From assembly GCA_037893245.1 (NCBI GenBank), contig JBAIAA010000117.1:2790001-2854000 (forward strand): a stretch of 64,000 nt of DNA. Direction: 5' to 3'. Every line of letters begins with the position of its first letter. Position 1 is the stretch's first letter. Below the pieces are notes generated by a model that was not told the DNA's origin, did not search any database, and saw nothing but the letters and a program-made list of their open reading frames with translations. Below are positions 36,008 through 46,642 of the stretch, in pieces. Made by a program: the position numbers and the translations under genes. Source of the stretch: Crossaster papposus (lineage: Eukaryota; Echinodermata; Asteroidea; Velatida; Solasteridae).

Positions 36008-39000
36008 GTGAAACTGCCCGAAAGCAGTTCTAGTAAAAACAGTCAAAAGACAGATGTCAGATGCATTCAAGGCAGTTTTCATCAAGGTGATTTCAGATTT
36101 GCAGACTTAGCTGGTAGACAATGTGTTTGTATGAGCCTCTGTGGAATCCTCTTCAGCCAGATAAAATCGTTGAACAAGTGGTGTCCTAAAGACATGGATT
36201 TTGTGTTGAACACTGGAAATGAACTGTACCGTTATTTGTCTCGTAGTTCTACAATGAAGAATGAATATTTGTTAATCAGTGAGTTGCCTGATGAAATTGA
36301 TGCATTCAGTAAACATTTCCATATGAAGATTGATGAATCTTTTTCTGGTACTTTTGCAGAACAAACAGTTTTGGCTGAGTTCAATATGATTCCATTCAGT
36401 ACGGCAGTAGAGCAGACAGTTCAGAAATATTGTGCATGTTTTATCTGTTTCCATGGAAACACATTTGCAGTAATTGCTCAAGATGGCTTGTATTATATTT
36501 TTGATTCACATAGCAGAAACCAGAATTCGCACTTAGATTCTGAAGGGAGGAGCTTGCTCAAATGCGTATCATCATGGCAAGGTGTGTACAGGTATTGTAC
36601 TGAACTTGGCAAATCTATGAATGTCAAAGATTATGAACAGTTTGAAATAACAGGTGTTACGGTCTGGATAGATAATGATGTCAGTGTTTGTATACATAAT
36701 GACGAGACTGCAAAAAGTGCGAATGCAAGCACTAGTACATGTACCGGTAGTATTAGACAGGAAACAGAGGAACCTAAAGAAAATGACATACAAATTGTAG
36801 AAGTAGAGAAAGTTAATTTTAAGTTTGTTCCATTAACTCATAGTAATAGGATTGCATTATGTGAGAGGTTGGGTGTGACCAAAGTTATTCTTAATGATGA
36901 TAAAATGTCTATGAAATGCAAGAACTTGGGGAGACCGGACTCTATAAAGAAAATTAAAGGTGATGGCAACTGTTTTTTCAGAGCGATTTCTTTTGCTATA
37001 TCAGGAACTGAAGATAATCACATGAAATTGAGATTGGCAATTGTGAATCATTTGTTGGAAAATGCAGCTCAGTTTAGGGGCTATTTACGTGAAGGTTACA
37101 GAACAGTGAAAGAGTATGTAACAAGTGCAGGATTGTACAATGATGGTACGTGGGCTACTGAGGTGGAAATCATTGCAACAGCACATATGTTGGATTGTAA
37201 TATCTACACGTATGATGATGCTAATGAGTGGTATTTATTTTCAAATAGATACATATGTACAGATAGTAGTATTGACGGTTCAGTGAAGTTTGGAATTTAT
37301 TTGTACCATAGAAATAGAGTACATTATGATTTGGTGACACAAGTACATAAACCCGGAACTGTGAAGTTAGACAGCTGTAAAAGTAAAAATGAATGTAAAC
37401 TGTCAAATACAACAGTATCAAAGCGGTCAAATTGTGGTAAACGTGTAAATGTGGTGACGCAAGTACATAAACCCATAACTGTGAAGTTAGACAGCTGTGA
37501 AAATAAAAATGAATATAAACGGTCAAATATAACAGTATCAAAGCAGTCAAATTGTGGTAAACTTGTAAATGTGGTGACGCAAGTACATAAACCCATAACT
37601 GTGAAGTTAGACAGCTGTGAAAATAAAAATGAATCTAAAGACTCAAAAATAAAAATATCAAAGCAGTCAAATTGTAAAAAGCGTAAACATGTTAATGGGA
37701 GATTGAATAAAAAACTAAAAAAAGAGCAGAGCAGAGAAAGATATTGGAAAACAAAAAATGAGGCCAATCCAACAAACTGTGAAAATGTAAAAAAAAATAA
37801 ACGTAGCACACGAAAGAAAGAAAAATACCACAGCTGTGCAAATTATAAAGAGGATGCAATAGAGTTTGGCAAACAAATATACCAAGAAAATGCTTCAAAA
37901 AGGAAAGAGTCATTAAAGCAAAAATATAAGAAAAATGCAGAGTATAAAGACAAAAAAGTTGGAAGTGCAAAACAAAGATACCATGAAAATGCTGAATATA
38001 GGAGTAAGTACACGAATAATGCAGCACATAGACAAAATATGATTAAATATGCCAAAACTAAGTATCATGAAGATGCAGCACACAGGCAAAATAAGATCAA
38101 TTCTGTGAAAACTAAGTATCATGGGGATGCAGCTTACAGGCAAAGAAAGATCAATTCTGTGAAAACTAAGTATCATGGGGATGCAGCTTACAGGCAAAGA
38201 AAGACCAATTCTGTGAAAACTAAGTATCTTGAGGATGCAGCACATAGGCAAAATAAGATCAATTCTGTGAAAACTAAGTATCATGGGGATGCAGCTTACA
38301 GGCAAAGAAAGACCAATTCTGTGAAAACTAAGTATCTTGAGGATGCAGCACACAGGCAAAATAAGATCAATTCTGTGAAAACTAAGTATCATGAGGATGC
38401 AGCACACAGGCAAAATAAGATCAATTCTGTGAAAACTAAGTATCATGGGGATGCAGCACACAGGCAAAATAAGATCAATTCTGTGAAAACTAAGTATCAT
38501 GGGGATGCAGCTTACAGGCAAAGAAAGACCAATTCTGTGAAAACTAAGTATCTTGAGGATGCAGCACACAGGCAAAATAAGATCAATTCTGTGAAAACTA
38601 AGTATCATGGGGATGCAGCTTACAGGCAAAGAAAGACCAATTCTGTGAAAACTAAGTATCTTGAGGATGCAGCACACAGGCAAAATAAGATCAATTCTGT
38701 GAAAACTAAGTATCATGAGGATGCAGCACACAGGCAAAATAAGATCAATTCTGTGAAAACTAAGTATCATGGGGATGCAGCACACAGGCAAAATAAGATC
38801 AATTCTGTGAAAACTAAGTATCATGGGGATGCAGCTTACAGGCAAAAAAAGACCAATTCTGTGAAAACTAAGTATCTTGAGGATGCAGCACACAGGCAAA
38901 ATAAGATCAATTCTGTGAAAACTAAGTATCATAAGGATGCAGCACACAGGCAAAGAAAGATTGATCAGGCAAAAAGAAAATATCAGTGTAATTTAGTGTA

Positions 39001-42000
39001 TAGAAATGCTCTCATCAGATCTATAAAAAACAAGTATGCTATCAATAGATGTTATCGGATAAATTTAATTGAAAAAGGAAAAAGAAAATACCAGAAGAAT
39101 AAAAATTATCGTAAAAATATGAAAAGAATGAATAAAGACAGGTCAAACAGAAGGAAAGAAAGTCTAACTAATATGAATAATGTTGTGCAAAATTTGAGAC
39201 AAAGTGTATCTGCAGGACCCGAGTATGTATGTGCAGTTTGTCATAAACTTCTTTTCCGTAAGCAAGTTGTTAAGTGTAATCCAAATAAATACAGAAGTGT
39301 TGTTTGTATATCTGACAAGTATTTGCATAGGTGTGGAGAGTGTGATGAAAACTGTCTAGTGTCACAATCAAGTAGGTCATCTCTGTGGATTTGCTACACA
39401 TGCCACAGGAAATTGCTTCAGAACAAGATACCATCAGAAGCTTGTGCAAACAATTTGTCATTGGAAGATATCCCTGAGGAATTGAGTTGTTTAAATACAT
39501 TAGAGGAACACCTTATTGCAATTAACATTGCCTTCCTTAAAATGATAGCTTTACCCAGAGGTGGACAGAATTGTGTACATGGCCCGGTAGTTTGTGTACC
39601 TTCGGATATTTCAGAAACGGTGACATCATTGCCTAGATGTAGAAATGACCAATTAATCAGAGTTAAGTTGAAGAGAAAATTATCATTCAAAGGGTATTAC
39701 CAGTATCAATTTATAAGCAGGGAACATGTTGAGCAGGCGCTGTGTTATTTAAAAACAAATAATAAGTGGTATAATAACATTGATATAAACTGTGAGTGGG
39801 AAAATCCCTTGAAAAATGAAAATAATAGCGAAGTACATGAAAGTGATGATTCTACTAACAGTGATGATGAAACAGATGAAGACACAGACGAGGAGCGTTT
39901 GACAGGAATAGCTTATGATACTTGTATGCAACCAGTGAATGTTGCCTCTGAGGTTCTCGATCAATATTTCGATGATGTGCTCTGTGTTGCACCTTGTGAA
40001 GCAAATAGTCCAATCCGAGTATTAATGGAAGAAGGTAATGAGGCTAAGTGTTTTCCAGCATTGTTTCCAAGAGGCCAACCCATATTCAGTGATGATCAAG
40101 ATGTCAGATTAAGTCTTATCAGATATTTTCATAACAGGTTAATGAATGCAGATAATAGATTTGCAAAGAGGATTCAGTACATATTTTATGCTCAGTACCT
40201 ATCGGAAATACAGCAAGTAATGTCAAGTGTATCAATTGCAATGCGTCAGACTTCGGGCAAAGTACACAGTGCCGTGAATGTGAATGCTAGCATGATTAAA
40301 GATAGGGATCAACTCAGAGATATATTACAATCTGATAGTGGTTATAAATTCTTGAAGCCAATCAGAGGTACACCTCCATACTGGCAAGCAGCTCAGAAAG
40401 ATGTCATGGCTATGATTAGACAACTTGGAATTCCAACATGGTTTTGCTCATTTTCAGCGGCAGATATGAGATGGCCTGAAATTATAAATACAATATTGAG
40501 GCAACAGGGTGATTCCAGAGATATTGATGAATTAGATTGGAATGAAAAGTGTAAAATATTGCGAAGTAATCCAGTGACTGCAGCTAGAATGTTTGATCAA
40601 AGATTCCACACATTTTTAAAAGATGTCATCATGTCTACAGCTCATCCCATTGGCAAAGTCAAGGATTATTTTTATAGAGTGGAATTTCAGCAGAGAGGAT
40701 CTCCACATACTCACTGTTTGTTTTGGATTAAGAATGCTCCAAGATTGGGAGTTGACAATGATAAAGATGTTATTAAATTCATTGATACATACATTAGTTG
40801 CAAAATGCCTTCAGAGGAAGAGGACAAAGAGTTAAATGACATAATAAGTCATGTACAGCTACATACCCGAAAACATTCAAAATCTTGTAGGAAAAAGGGC
40901 ACTGACTGTAGATTTAATTTCCCAAGACCACCATCCAGTAGAACATTCATTACTGAGCCAGATCCAATTGATGAGGATGATGATGATAACATTGATGATA
41001 ATGTTGACAGTGATCATGGTGAGTTTTCTGGTGATGAACACAATGATACTGATAAAAGTACAACTGGAAAGAGGCATAATGAGGCCAAAGAATTATTGAA
41101 GTCTGTGTGGGAAGCAATACAGAATGAAAAGAACCAGTATTTATCAACTACAGAATTGTTTAACATAATTAATATTACACAAGATGAGTTTGAAAAAGCA
41201 AATAATGTTTTGAATGCTAAACCTACTATTGTCTTAAAGAGAAAACCACAAGATGTATGGGTCAATCTGTACAATCCTAATTTGATAAGATGTTGGAATG
41301 CTAACATGGATATCCAGTATATCAGTGATGCATATGCTTGTGCAGCTTATGTTGTGTCATATATGTCAAAGTCTGAACGTGAAATGGGACAGTTATTATC
41401 GAATACACAGAAAGAAGCAGAGAAGGGTAACTTAGATGCCAGACAAAGTATGAAAGAATTAGGTTCTGTGTATCTACATAATCGAGAAATATCAGCACAA
41501 GAAGCAGTGTTTCGTGTTTGTAGTCTGAGATTGAAAGAAGGTTCTAGAAAAGTAGAATTTATACCTGTAGGTGAGAATCCTGTTAGAATGAGCTTGCCAC
41601 TGAGTGTAATTCAGAACAGATGTGAGGATGATGACCGTGATATATTTATGACTAACAGAGTTGATCGCTACAAAGCAAGACCACGTATTGCTAAATTTAA
41701 TGACATGTGCCTTGCAACATTTTGCTCAGAATACAGAATTATTTATAATGCAAACACAGACATGAAAAGAAAGAAATCACCAGTGTATGCACTAAAAGAT
41801 GGTTTGGGCCACATACAGAAACGGAGTAGAACTGAGCCTGCAGTGATTAGATATCCTAGATTTTCAGAGAATAAATATCCTGAGAAATATTATCATAGTA
41901 TATTGCAGCTATTTCTTCCATATCGTGTAGATGCTCAGCTAAAACCACCTCAATTTGAAACTTATGAAGAATTTTTCAAAACTGGAGCTATATGTGTAAA

Positions 42001-44386
42001 GAAGCAATTAAACCTTGTTAAATGCATTGTTGAAAGTAATCGGTCTATTTATGAGGCAAATGCAGAGTGTCTTGCAGCAGCAGAAGAGCATGTAAGAAAG
42101 TTTGGTCCTCAAGAAGATGCATGGGCTCTGATTTGTCCTAACTCTGAACAAGAAAGACTTGACTGTGAAGCAAAACGTAAACCAGTAACAGAGGAAGAGA
42201 ATGAATTTGATATCCCTGACCTAAAAGTTGATGGAAAAGATGGTAAAATATGCAATATTGAACCACATTCAGTAAAGATTTCAAAGCATGAAGCTCTGAA
42301 TTTATTAAGATCATTAAATGAAAAACAGAGACGGGTGTTTAACAAGATTCGTAATTGGTGCTTACAGAAAGTGAATGGTAAAAATCCTGAAGCATTTCAT
42401 GTATTTGTGACAGGTGGAGCCGGAACTGGGAAAAGCCACTTAATAAAATCAGTCCATTATGAAGCGGCAAGACTTTTTTGTAGAAAGACTGATAACCCTG
42501 ACAATGTTTCCGTATTAATAACTGCACCTACAGGAGTTGCTGCATTTAATATTCATGGTAGTACAATTCACAGTGCCTTGTCAATCCCTGTTGATGCTAG
42601 ATTACCTTATCAACCACTTGGTGAAGAGAAGTTGAATACATTAAGGAATAAATTGCAAGATCTTCAAATTGTAATTATTGATGAAATATCAATGGTTGAT
42701 CACAAGATGTTGTGCTATATACATGGACGTTTGCGTCAGATAAAACAAACACGCAATCATAATCCCTTTGGTAATGTCAGTATTTTAGCTGTTGGTGATT
42801 TTTATCAGTTGCCTCCAGTAAAAGGAAAGCCACTTCATCAAAGAGCAGTTGCAGTTGATTTCTGGAATGATAATTTCAAGAAAGTCGAGCTTGTTGAAAT
42901 TATGCGACAAAAAAATGATGTTAAATTTGCAGAAATACTGAATAGACTACGTATCAGACCAAAGAACAAAAAGTTATCAGATGAAGATGTGTTAATTTTA
43001 AGATCCCGAGGAACTGGAGAGGATTGGGATGATGCATTACATATCTTTCCATGTAACAAAGAGGTGGACGAATACAATACTCAGACATTATTTTCAAAGT
43101 GTACTGATTGTACATGTATTGTTGCAAAAGATTTGCGAAAGGATTCGTGCAAAGGTAAAGCAAAGGTAAAAGTTACTAAAAAATCAATGTACACAAACTT
43201 GCCTGAATCATTGTGGCTTGGTGTTGGTGCTCAAGTAATGTTAACTAAAAATATTGACACTTCAGACGGACTTGTGAATGGAGTATTTGGCATTGTTCGT
43301 GCAATAAATATGTTGCCTGATAATTCGTGGCCAAAGTGCATTGAAGTTGAGTTTGATAATAAGGATGTTGGGTCTAAGTTGAAAGGAAAATTTAAATCAT
43401 CAAATAAAGAAGACACAGTTCCAATTCAAAAGGAGGAGGAAAATGTTACTAAGCAGTGTGTTAGACAACAATTTCCCTTAAAATTAGCCTGGGCATGTAC
43501 AGTTCACAAAGTGCAAGGAATGACAACAGATAGAGCAGTTGTTTCTCTCAAGCGTACATTTTCTTGTGGACAAGCTTATGTTGCACTGAGTAGAGTAACA
43601 TCTATGAATGGTCTTGTCATTGAAGGTTTTGATGAAAAATATATTTACTGTAATAAGGTAGTATCAGAATCATTGAAAAATATGCCAGCATTTATTAATG
43701 AGACAGAATCAACAAAAGCAAAATCCAATTTGACTGTTATAATGATGCATAATATTCAAGGATTAAAGGAACATTATATGGACTTGACATTGAATAATGA
43801 AATGATTAAATCAGATTTCATTTGCCTTACTGAGACATGGCTTGATGATGAACTGTACTGTGATACAGAATTAACTGAATTCAAAGCTTATCATCAAATC
43901 AGAAGTACTTGTTACAATAATTCCAGTAATTTAACAAGAGTGTTAAAACAGCAGTGTCACGGAGGCGTCAGTGTATATGGAAGAAGGAACAGAGCTTTCA
44001 GTAGGCTTATGCTGTCAGTGCAAAATATTGAATACATTGCATTTAAGATAATTAGTAAGATATCATGCTCTGTGGTAGTCATTTACCGTCCAGCATCATA
44101 CTGCATAAGTGAATTTATTGGTAATCTTACAACTTTACTTGATGAACTTCATAAGGTGTCTAATAGATGTATTATCATGGGTGATTTTAACGAAGACATT
44201 CTGAAACATTCTTCAGGTATTCAAAAGCTAATTGAAGGTCATGGCTACAAACAGATTGTGACTGAATCAATAACTGAGGGTGGAACTTTGATTGATCATG
44301 TTTATGTTAGGAATATGGATTCAGTGAATGCTTCAGTAGTCCCAACATATTATAGTTATCATGAGTCGGTTTGTATAACTATGTGA
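36008..44386 (+). CDS. Helentron-type Rep/helicase with C76-like and OTU proteases and EEP endonuclease
   Basis: The frame has 2,792 codons and no internal stop. Residues about 20-220 resemble the C76 (herpesvirus tegument-type) deubiquitinase fold, with QGD, GRQC39 and D166-S-H168. Residues 300-445 are an OTU protease (D319-G-N-C322, H439). Three 40-residue and seventeen 18-residue repeats follow, then a Cys-rich DUF6570-like region (1071-1265). The Rep part has the HUH motif at H1567-T-H1569 and two tyrosines, Y1781 and Y1785, so single-strand nicking and rolling-circle transposition are expected. A PIF1-family helicase has Walker A K2142 and Walker B D2225-E2226. The EEP endonuclease (2578-2792) has N2582, E2609 and D2726-F-N2728. 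The first in-frame ATG is 36131, after the C76 cysteine, so the frame at 36008 (GTG) is an exon start rather than the true N-terminus. OTU plus EEP is the known hallmark of Helentrons. Confidence 0.9.
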   Translation: MKLPESSSSKNSQKTDVRCIQGSFHQGDFRFADLAGRQCVCMSLCGILFSQIKSLNKWCPKDMDFVLNTGNELYRYLSRSSTMKNEYLLISELPDEIDAFSKHFHMKIDESFSGTFAEQTVLAEFNMIPFSTAVEQTVQKYCACFICFHGNTFAVIAQDGLYYIFDSHSRNQNSHLDSEGRSLLKCVSSWQGVYRYCTELGKSMNVKDYEQFEITGVTVWIDNDVSVCIHNDETAKSANASTSTCTGSIRQETEEPKENDIQIVEVEKVNFKFVPLTHSNRIALCERLGVTKVILNDDKMSMKCKNLGRPDSIKKIKGDGNCFFRAISFAISGTEDNHMKLRLAIVNHLLENAAQFRGYLREGYRTVKEYVTSAGLYNDGTWATEVEIIATAHMLDCNIYTYDDANEWYLFSNRYICTDSSIDGSVKFGIYLYHRNRVHYDLVTQVHKPGTVKLDSCKSKNECKLSNTTVSKRSNCGKRVNVVTQVHKPITVKLDSCENKNEYKRSNITVSKQSNCGKLVNVVTQVHKPITVKLDSCENKNESKDSKIKISKQSNCKKRKHVNGRLNKKLKKEQSRERYWKTKNEANPTNCENVKKNKRSTRKKEKYHSCANYKEDAIEFGKQIYQENASKRKESLKQKYKKNAEYKDKKVGSAKQRYHENAEYRSKYTNNAAHRQNMIKYAKTKYHEDAAHRQNKINSVKTKYHGDAAYRQRKINSVKTKYHGDAAYRQRKTNSVKTKYLEDAAHRQNKINSVKTKYHGDAAYRQRKTNSVKTKYLEDAAHRQNKINSVKTKYHEDAAHRQNKINSVKTKYHGDAAHRQNKINSVKTKYHGDAAYRQRKTNSVKTKYLEDAAHRQNKINSVKTKYHGDAAYRQRKTNSVKTKYLEDAAHRQNKINSVKTKYHEDAAHRQNKINSVKTKYHGDAAHRQNKINSVKTKYHGDAAYRQKKTNSVKTKYLEDAAHRQNKINSVKTKYHKDAAHRQRKIDQAKRKYQCNLVYRNALIRSIKNKYAINRCYRINLIEKGKRKYQKNKNYRKNMKRMNKDRSNRRKESLTNMNNVVQNLRQSVSAGPEYVCAVCHKLLFRKQVVKCNPNKYRSVVCISDKYLHRCGECDENCLVSQSSRSSLWICYTCHRKLLQNKIPSEACANNLSLEDIPEELSCLNTLEEHLIAINIAFLKMIALPRGGQNCVHGPVVCVPSDISETVTSLPRCRNDQLIRVKLKRKLSFKGYYQYQFISREHVEQALCYLKTNNKWYNNIDINCEWENPLKNENNSEVHESDDSTNSDDETDEDTDEERLTGIAYDTCMQPVNVASEVLDQYFDDVLCVAPCEANSPIRVLMEEGNEAKCFPALFPRGQPIFSDDQDVRLSLIRYFHNRLMNADNRFAKRIQYIFYAQYLSEIQQVMSSVSIAMRQTSGKVHSAVNVNASMIKDRDQLRDILQSDSGYKFLKPIRGTPPYWQAAQKDVMAMIRQLGIPTWFCSFSAADMRWPEIINTILRQQGDSRDIDELDWNEKCKILRSNPVTAARMFDQRFHTFLKDVIMSTAHPIGKVKDYFYRVEFQQRGSPHTHCLFWIKNAPRLGVDNDKDVIKFIDTYISCKMPSEEEDKELNDIISHVQLHTRKHSKSCRKKGTDCRFNFPRPPSSRTFITEPDPIDEDDDDNIDDNVDSDHGEFSGDEHNDTDKSTTGKRHNEAKELLKSVWEAIQNEKNQYLSTTELFNIINITQDEFEKANNVLNAKPTIVLKRKPQDVWVNLYNPNLIRCWNANMDIQYISDAYACAAYVVSYMSKSEREMGQLLSNTQKEAEKGNLDARQSMKELGSVYLHNREISAQEAVFRVCSLRLKEGSRKVEFIPVGENPVRMSLPLSVIQNRCEDDDRDIFMTNRVDRYKARPRIAKFNDMCLATFCSEYRIIYNANTDMKRKKSPVYALKDGLGHIQKRSRTEPAVIRYPRFSENKYPEKYYHSILQLFLPYRVDAQLKPPQFETYEEFFKTGAICVKKQLNLVKCIVESNRSIYEANAECLAAAEEHVRKFGPQEDAWALICPNSEQERLDCEAKRKPVTEEENEFDIPDLKVDGKDGKICNIEPHSVKISKHEALNLLRSLNEKQRRVFNKIRNWCLQKVNGKNPEAFHVFVTGGAGTGKSHLIKSVHYEAARLFCRKTDNPDNVSVLITAPTGVAAFNIHGSTIHSALSIPVDARLPYQPLGEEKLNTLRNKLQDLQIVIIDEISMVDHKMLCYIHGRLRQIKQTRNHNPFGNVSILAVGDFYQLPPVKGKPLHQRAVAVDFWNDNFKKVELVEIMRQKNDVKFAEILNRLRIRPKNKKLSDEDVLILRSRGTGEDWDDALHIFPCNKEVDEYNTQTLFSKCTDCTCIVAKDLRKDSCKGKAKVKVTKKSMYTNLPESLWLGVGAQVMLTKNIDTSDGLVNGVFGIVRAINMLPDNSWPKCIEVEFDNKDVGSKLKGKFKSSNKEDTVPIQKEEENVTKQCVRQQFPLKLAWACTVHKVQGMTTDRAVVSLKRTFSCGQAYVALSRVTSMNGLVIEGFDEKYIYCNKVVSESLKNMPAFINETESTKAKSNLTVIMMHNIQGLKEHYMDLTLNNEMIKSDFICLTETWLDDELYCDTELTEFKAYHQIRSTCYNNSSNLTRVLKQQCHGGVSVYGRRNRAFSRLMLSVQNIEYIAFKIISKISCSVVVIYRPASYCISEFIGNLTTLLDELHKVSNRCIIMGDFNEDILKHSSGIQKLIEGHGYKQIVTESITEGGTLIDHVYVRNMDSVNASVVPTYYSYHESVCITM
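37331..37690 (+). repeat. Three 120-bp coding repeats
   Basis: Three copies of a 40-residue unit containing TQVHKP, TVKLDSC and SNCGK lie between the OTU domain and the basic repeat region. The second and third copies are more alike than the first. Confidence 0.85.
38056..38970 (+). repeat. Seventeen 54-bp coding repeats
   Basis: An 18-residue unit (KTKYHGDAAYRQRKTNSV and variants with LEDAAHRQNKINSV) occurs seventeen times. Variants alternate in blocks, a sign of multi-unit duplication. The unit is basic and helix-prone. The long open frame on the opposite strand here is a by-product of the repeat. Confidence 0.9.
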
Positions 44387-44431
44387 ACACAGGAGAAAAG
44401 ACAACGGCTGTGGTTCTGAGTAAAAATATAT

Positions 44432-44437
44432 AATAAA
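44432..44437 (+). terminator. Polyadenylation signal after the Helentron frame
   Basis: AATAAA lies 46 bases after the stop codon. Other AATAAA words occur further on, so its use is only likely. Confidence 0.4.
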
Positions 44438-44734
44438 TTAACTGCCAACAAATGTTGAGAAGAAATTCTGAAAATAAGTAGAAGATCCTTAAAGTAAACC
44501 AGGCCAGTGAAAGCAAACAACTAATTCGTACAGATTTTACCTTCTGCATACTTCCGCAATAACACATTGTACATTGCAGTACGTACAGTATACGACGTAA
44601 TGGCCAACATGTTCAATATTTGGAATAATATGGAGCTTACATATATGAATAAATGTTAATTCTAGCCAGTTACATGTATGTAACTATCTCTCAGAAGGCT
44701 CCCTCTCACAGTTGAAAAAATAAAGTCTTAACCG

Positions 44735-45190
44735 CAAGGAAAGCGTCAAGAAAAATCACAAGGAAAGCCTCAATGAAACCCTCAAGAAAAAGCCTCAAGA
44801 AAAGTCTCGAGAAAATTCTCAAGCAAAACCTTGGGCAAAGCCTTGGGCAAACTCGCCTATCAAATTCTCATCGATCAAATTCTCATCGATCAAATTCTCA
44901 TCGAGCAAACTCTCATCGGGCAAACTCTCATCGGGCAAACTCTCATCGGGCAAACTCTCATCGGGCAAACTCTCATCGAGCAAACTCTCATCGAGCAAAT
45001 CTTTAAACAAAACCCAAAGCAAATTTAAAGCCCTATAGCAAAGCCTCAAAGGAACCCTCAAATGTATAGTCCTAAAAAAAAGCCTTTTTCATGTTTGTAC
45101 CAAAGCTTTAAAGAAAGCTTGTATTTATTGAAGCTTCAACTGAAGTCTCAAGTAAAGTTTCAAAGGAACCTTTACAAACATCTCAAGCAA
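44735..45190. repeat. 15-bp minisatellite with degenerate flanks
   Basis: Nine copies of a 15-bp unit (ACTCTCATCGGGCAA and variants) occupy 44864-44998. They are flanked on both sides by looser CTCAAGNAAAGC-like repeats. The array is open in several frames but has no coding signature. Helentrons and their derivatives often carry minisatellites near one end, so it may mark the element's 3' region. Confidence 0.85.
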
Positions 45191-46352
45191 TTATTACCCA
45201 ATTAATGCTCCACTAATACTTTGTTATCGCTCATTCGATAAGTGTTGCACTAACAAATTAAACTGATTGTTGTCATTCAATGTCAGATGTACTCGTCAAG
45301 TGGATCAGATCAACTCGCCTATCAAGGTCTGAAGGATACTTCATTCGAAACAGCTACCTAATTACACTGTTATACATTGGCAACGTTACATTATTGAAGC
45401 ATCCAATGGACAGGTGAGTACAACACTTTTTGAACAGTTTGTTTTTCCATTTCACAACATATAGCTTTTAGCTGACCTAGTAGTTCTCTGGGTGACCAAA
45501 TAAGTGCTGCAGTTAATAAATGCCCAAGTACAATTTTTCAGCCCATTCTGATTTTCTGCACCGTGCATATACATTGTTGTGCTTCAGTTCTTTGAGATAC
45601 ATGGAGATATGTTTTTGTTATATTTAGTATTGCCTGCAGGGTTCATGTTGTGGCAGATTCCCATTCAAAACCTGGTGCAGTTATAATAAGTCTTAATTAT
45701 AGTATTTTTTAAAACATACCAAAATAATAAAGAGATTTTGTGTGATCTTAAAAGATCTTATTATTGTACAAGTCATCAATCAACCTCTCTCTTTTGTTTA
45801 TCTTGAACACAAAGGTTGACCTTGTTACTTTAGTCAAAGTAACCTGTACTGGATTCACCAGTTTGCTGCTAGTCCGCAGTATGTACTGTACATACATGGC
45901 TGCACTTCATCACTTGAAGGTAAGTTTAGTTTGGGTAATTATGTTATTGGGTGTACTGGTACATGACATTTATTGTTTTATCATTCGTAAAAGCTCCATA
46001 TATAACACCATAAGCAAATGTGTCAGTTCCATGTTTGGGTTATAGTATTTGGTATTTATCTTTTTTCTTCAAGGACCAAAGTTTTGTTAAACCAAATTAA
46101 CACTACCATAAACACTACTTTAACACACACTCTTGTGGTGTGTAGAAATTTAGATTGACAATGATGAATGCAGTATAAAATCCTTTCAAGTCAAATTATA
46201 GTATGAAATGCCAAAGCTTCTGTATGTCTATATTTCATTATTATCACCAATTCTCTGCCATACAGGTCATTAGTCAGCACATCCAAGTGGACACTGGTGA
46301 CACTAATTAAGTGTCCTTCTTGCAGTTTACTACTTATTTCGGGTAAGTACAT
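45191..46352. other. AT-rich interval, no gene recognised
   Basis: There is no convincing frame. An open stretch at 45764-46045 lacks known motifs. The 3' end of the autonomous element should lie here or just before, but no clear hairpin plus CTRR end was found. Confidence 0.4.
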
Positions 46353-46364
46353 TATATTATATTA

Positions 46365-46630
46365 GCGGTTCTTTCCTCGCCTTCCACCACTATGACCCGG
46401 GTTCGAATCCGGCCTGGGCCAATATGTGGATTGGGTTTTCAGTCCCTGCCTGACTCCGTGGGTTTTTCCCCAGGATATTCTTCTGGGGTTTTCCTCCCAC
46501 CTCTAAAACTGTAACTTCTTCACATTAATTGTTGAATGAAATAAAAAATTGTTGAATGAAATTTGTTCCCGCCGTGAATATGGCCATTGATGCTGGTACG
46601 GCGTTAAACCCTAAAAACTCACTCACTCAC
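46365..46630 (+). mobile_element. tRNA-derived SINE with 12-bp target duplication
   Basis: A canonical RNA polymerase III B box, GGTTCGAATCC, lies at 46400-46410. A conserved-looking central part (GTGGGTTTTTCCCC...TTTTCCTCCCAC) follows, and the 3' end is a CTCACTCACTCAC tail. TATATTATATTA flanks both ends (46353-46364 and 46631-46642). Confidence 0.85.
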
Positions 46631-46642
46631 TATATTATATTA

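Noticed and set aside
37913-38953. 346-codon frame on the minus strand
   Set aside because: It is the mirror of the 54-bp coding repeat of the Helentron protein; a repeat without stops in that frame stays open by necessity.
46395-46412. Functional tRNA gene
   Set aside because: A B box is present but no cloverleaf can be formed; the 3' sequence and 12-bp target duplication show a SINE.
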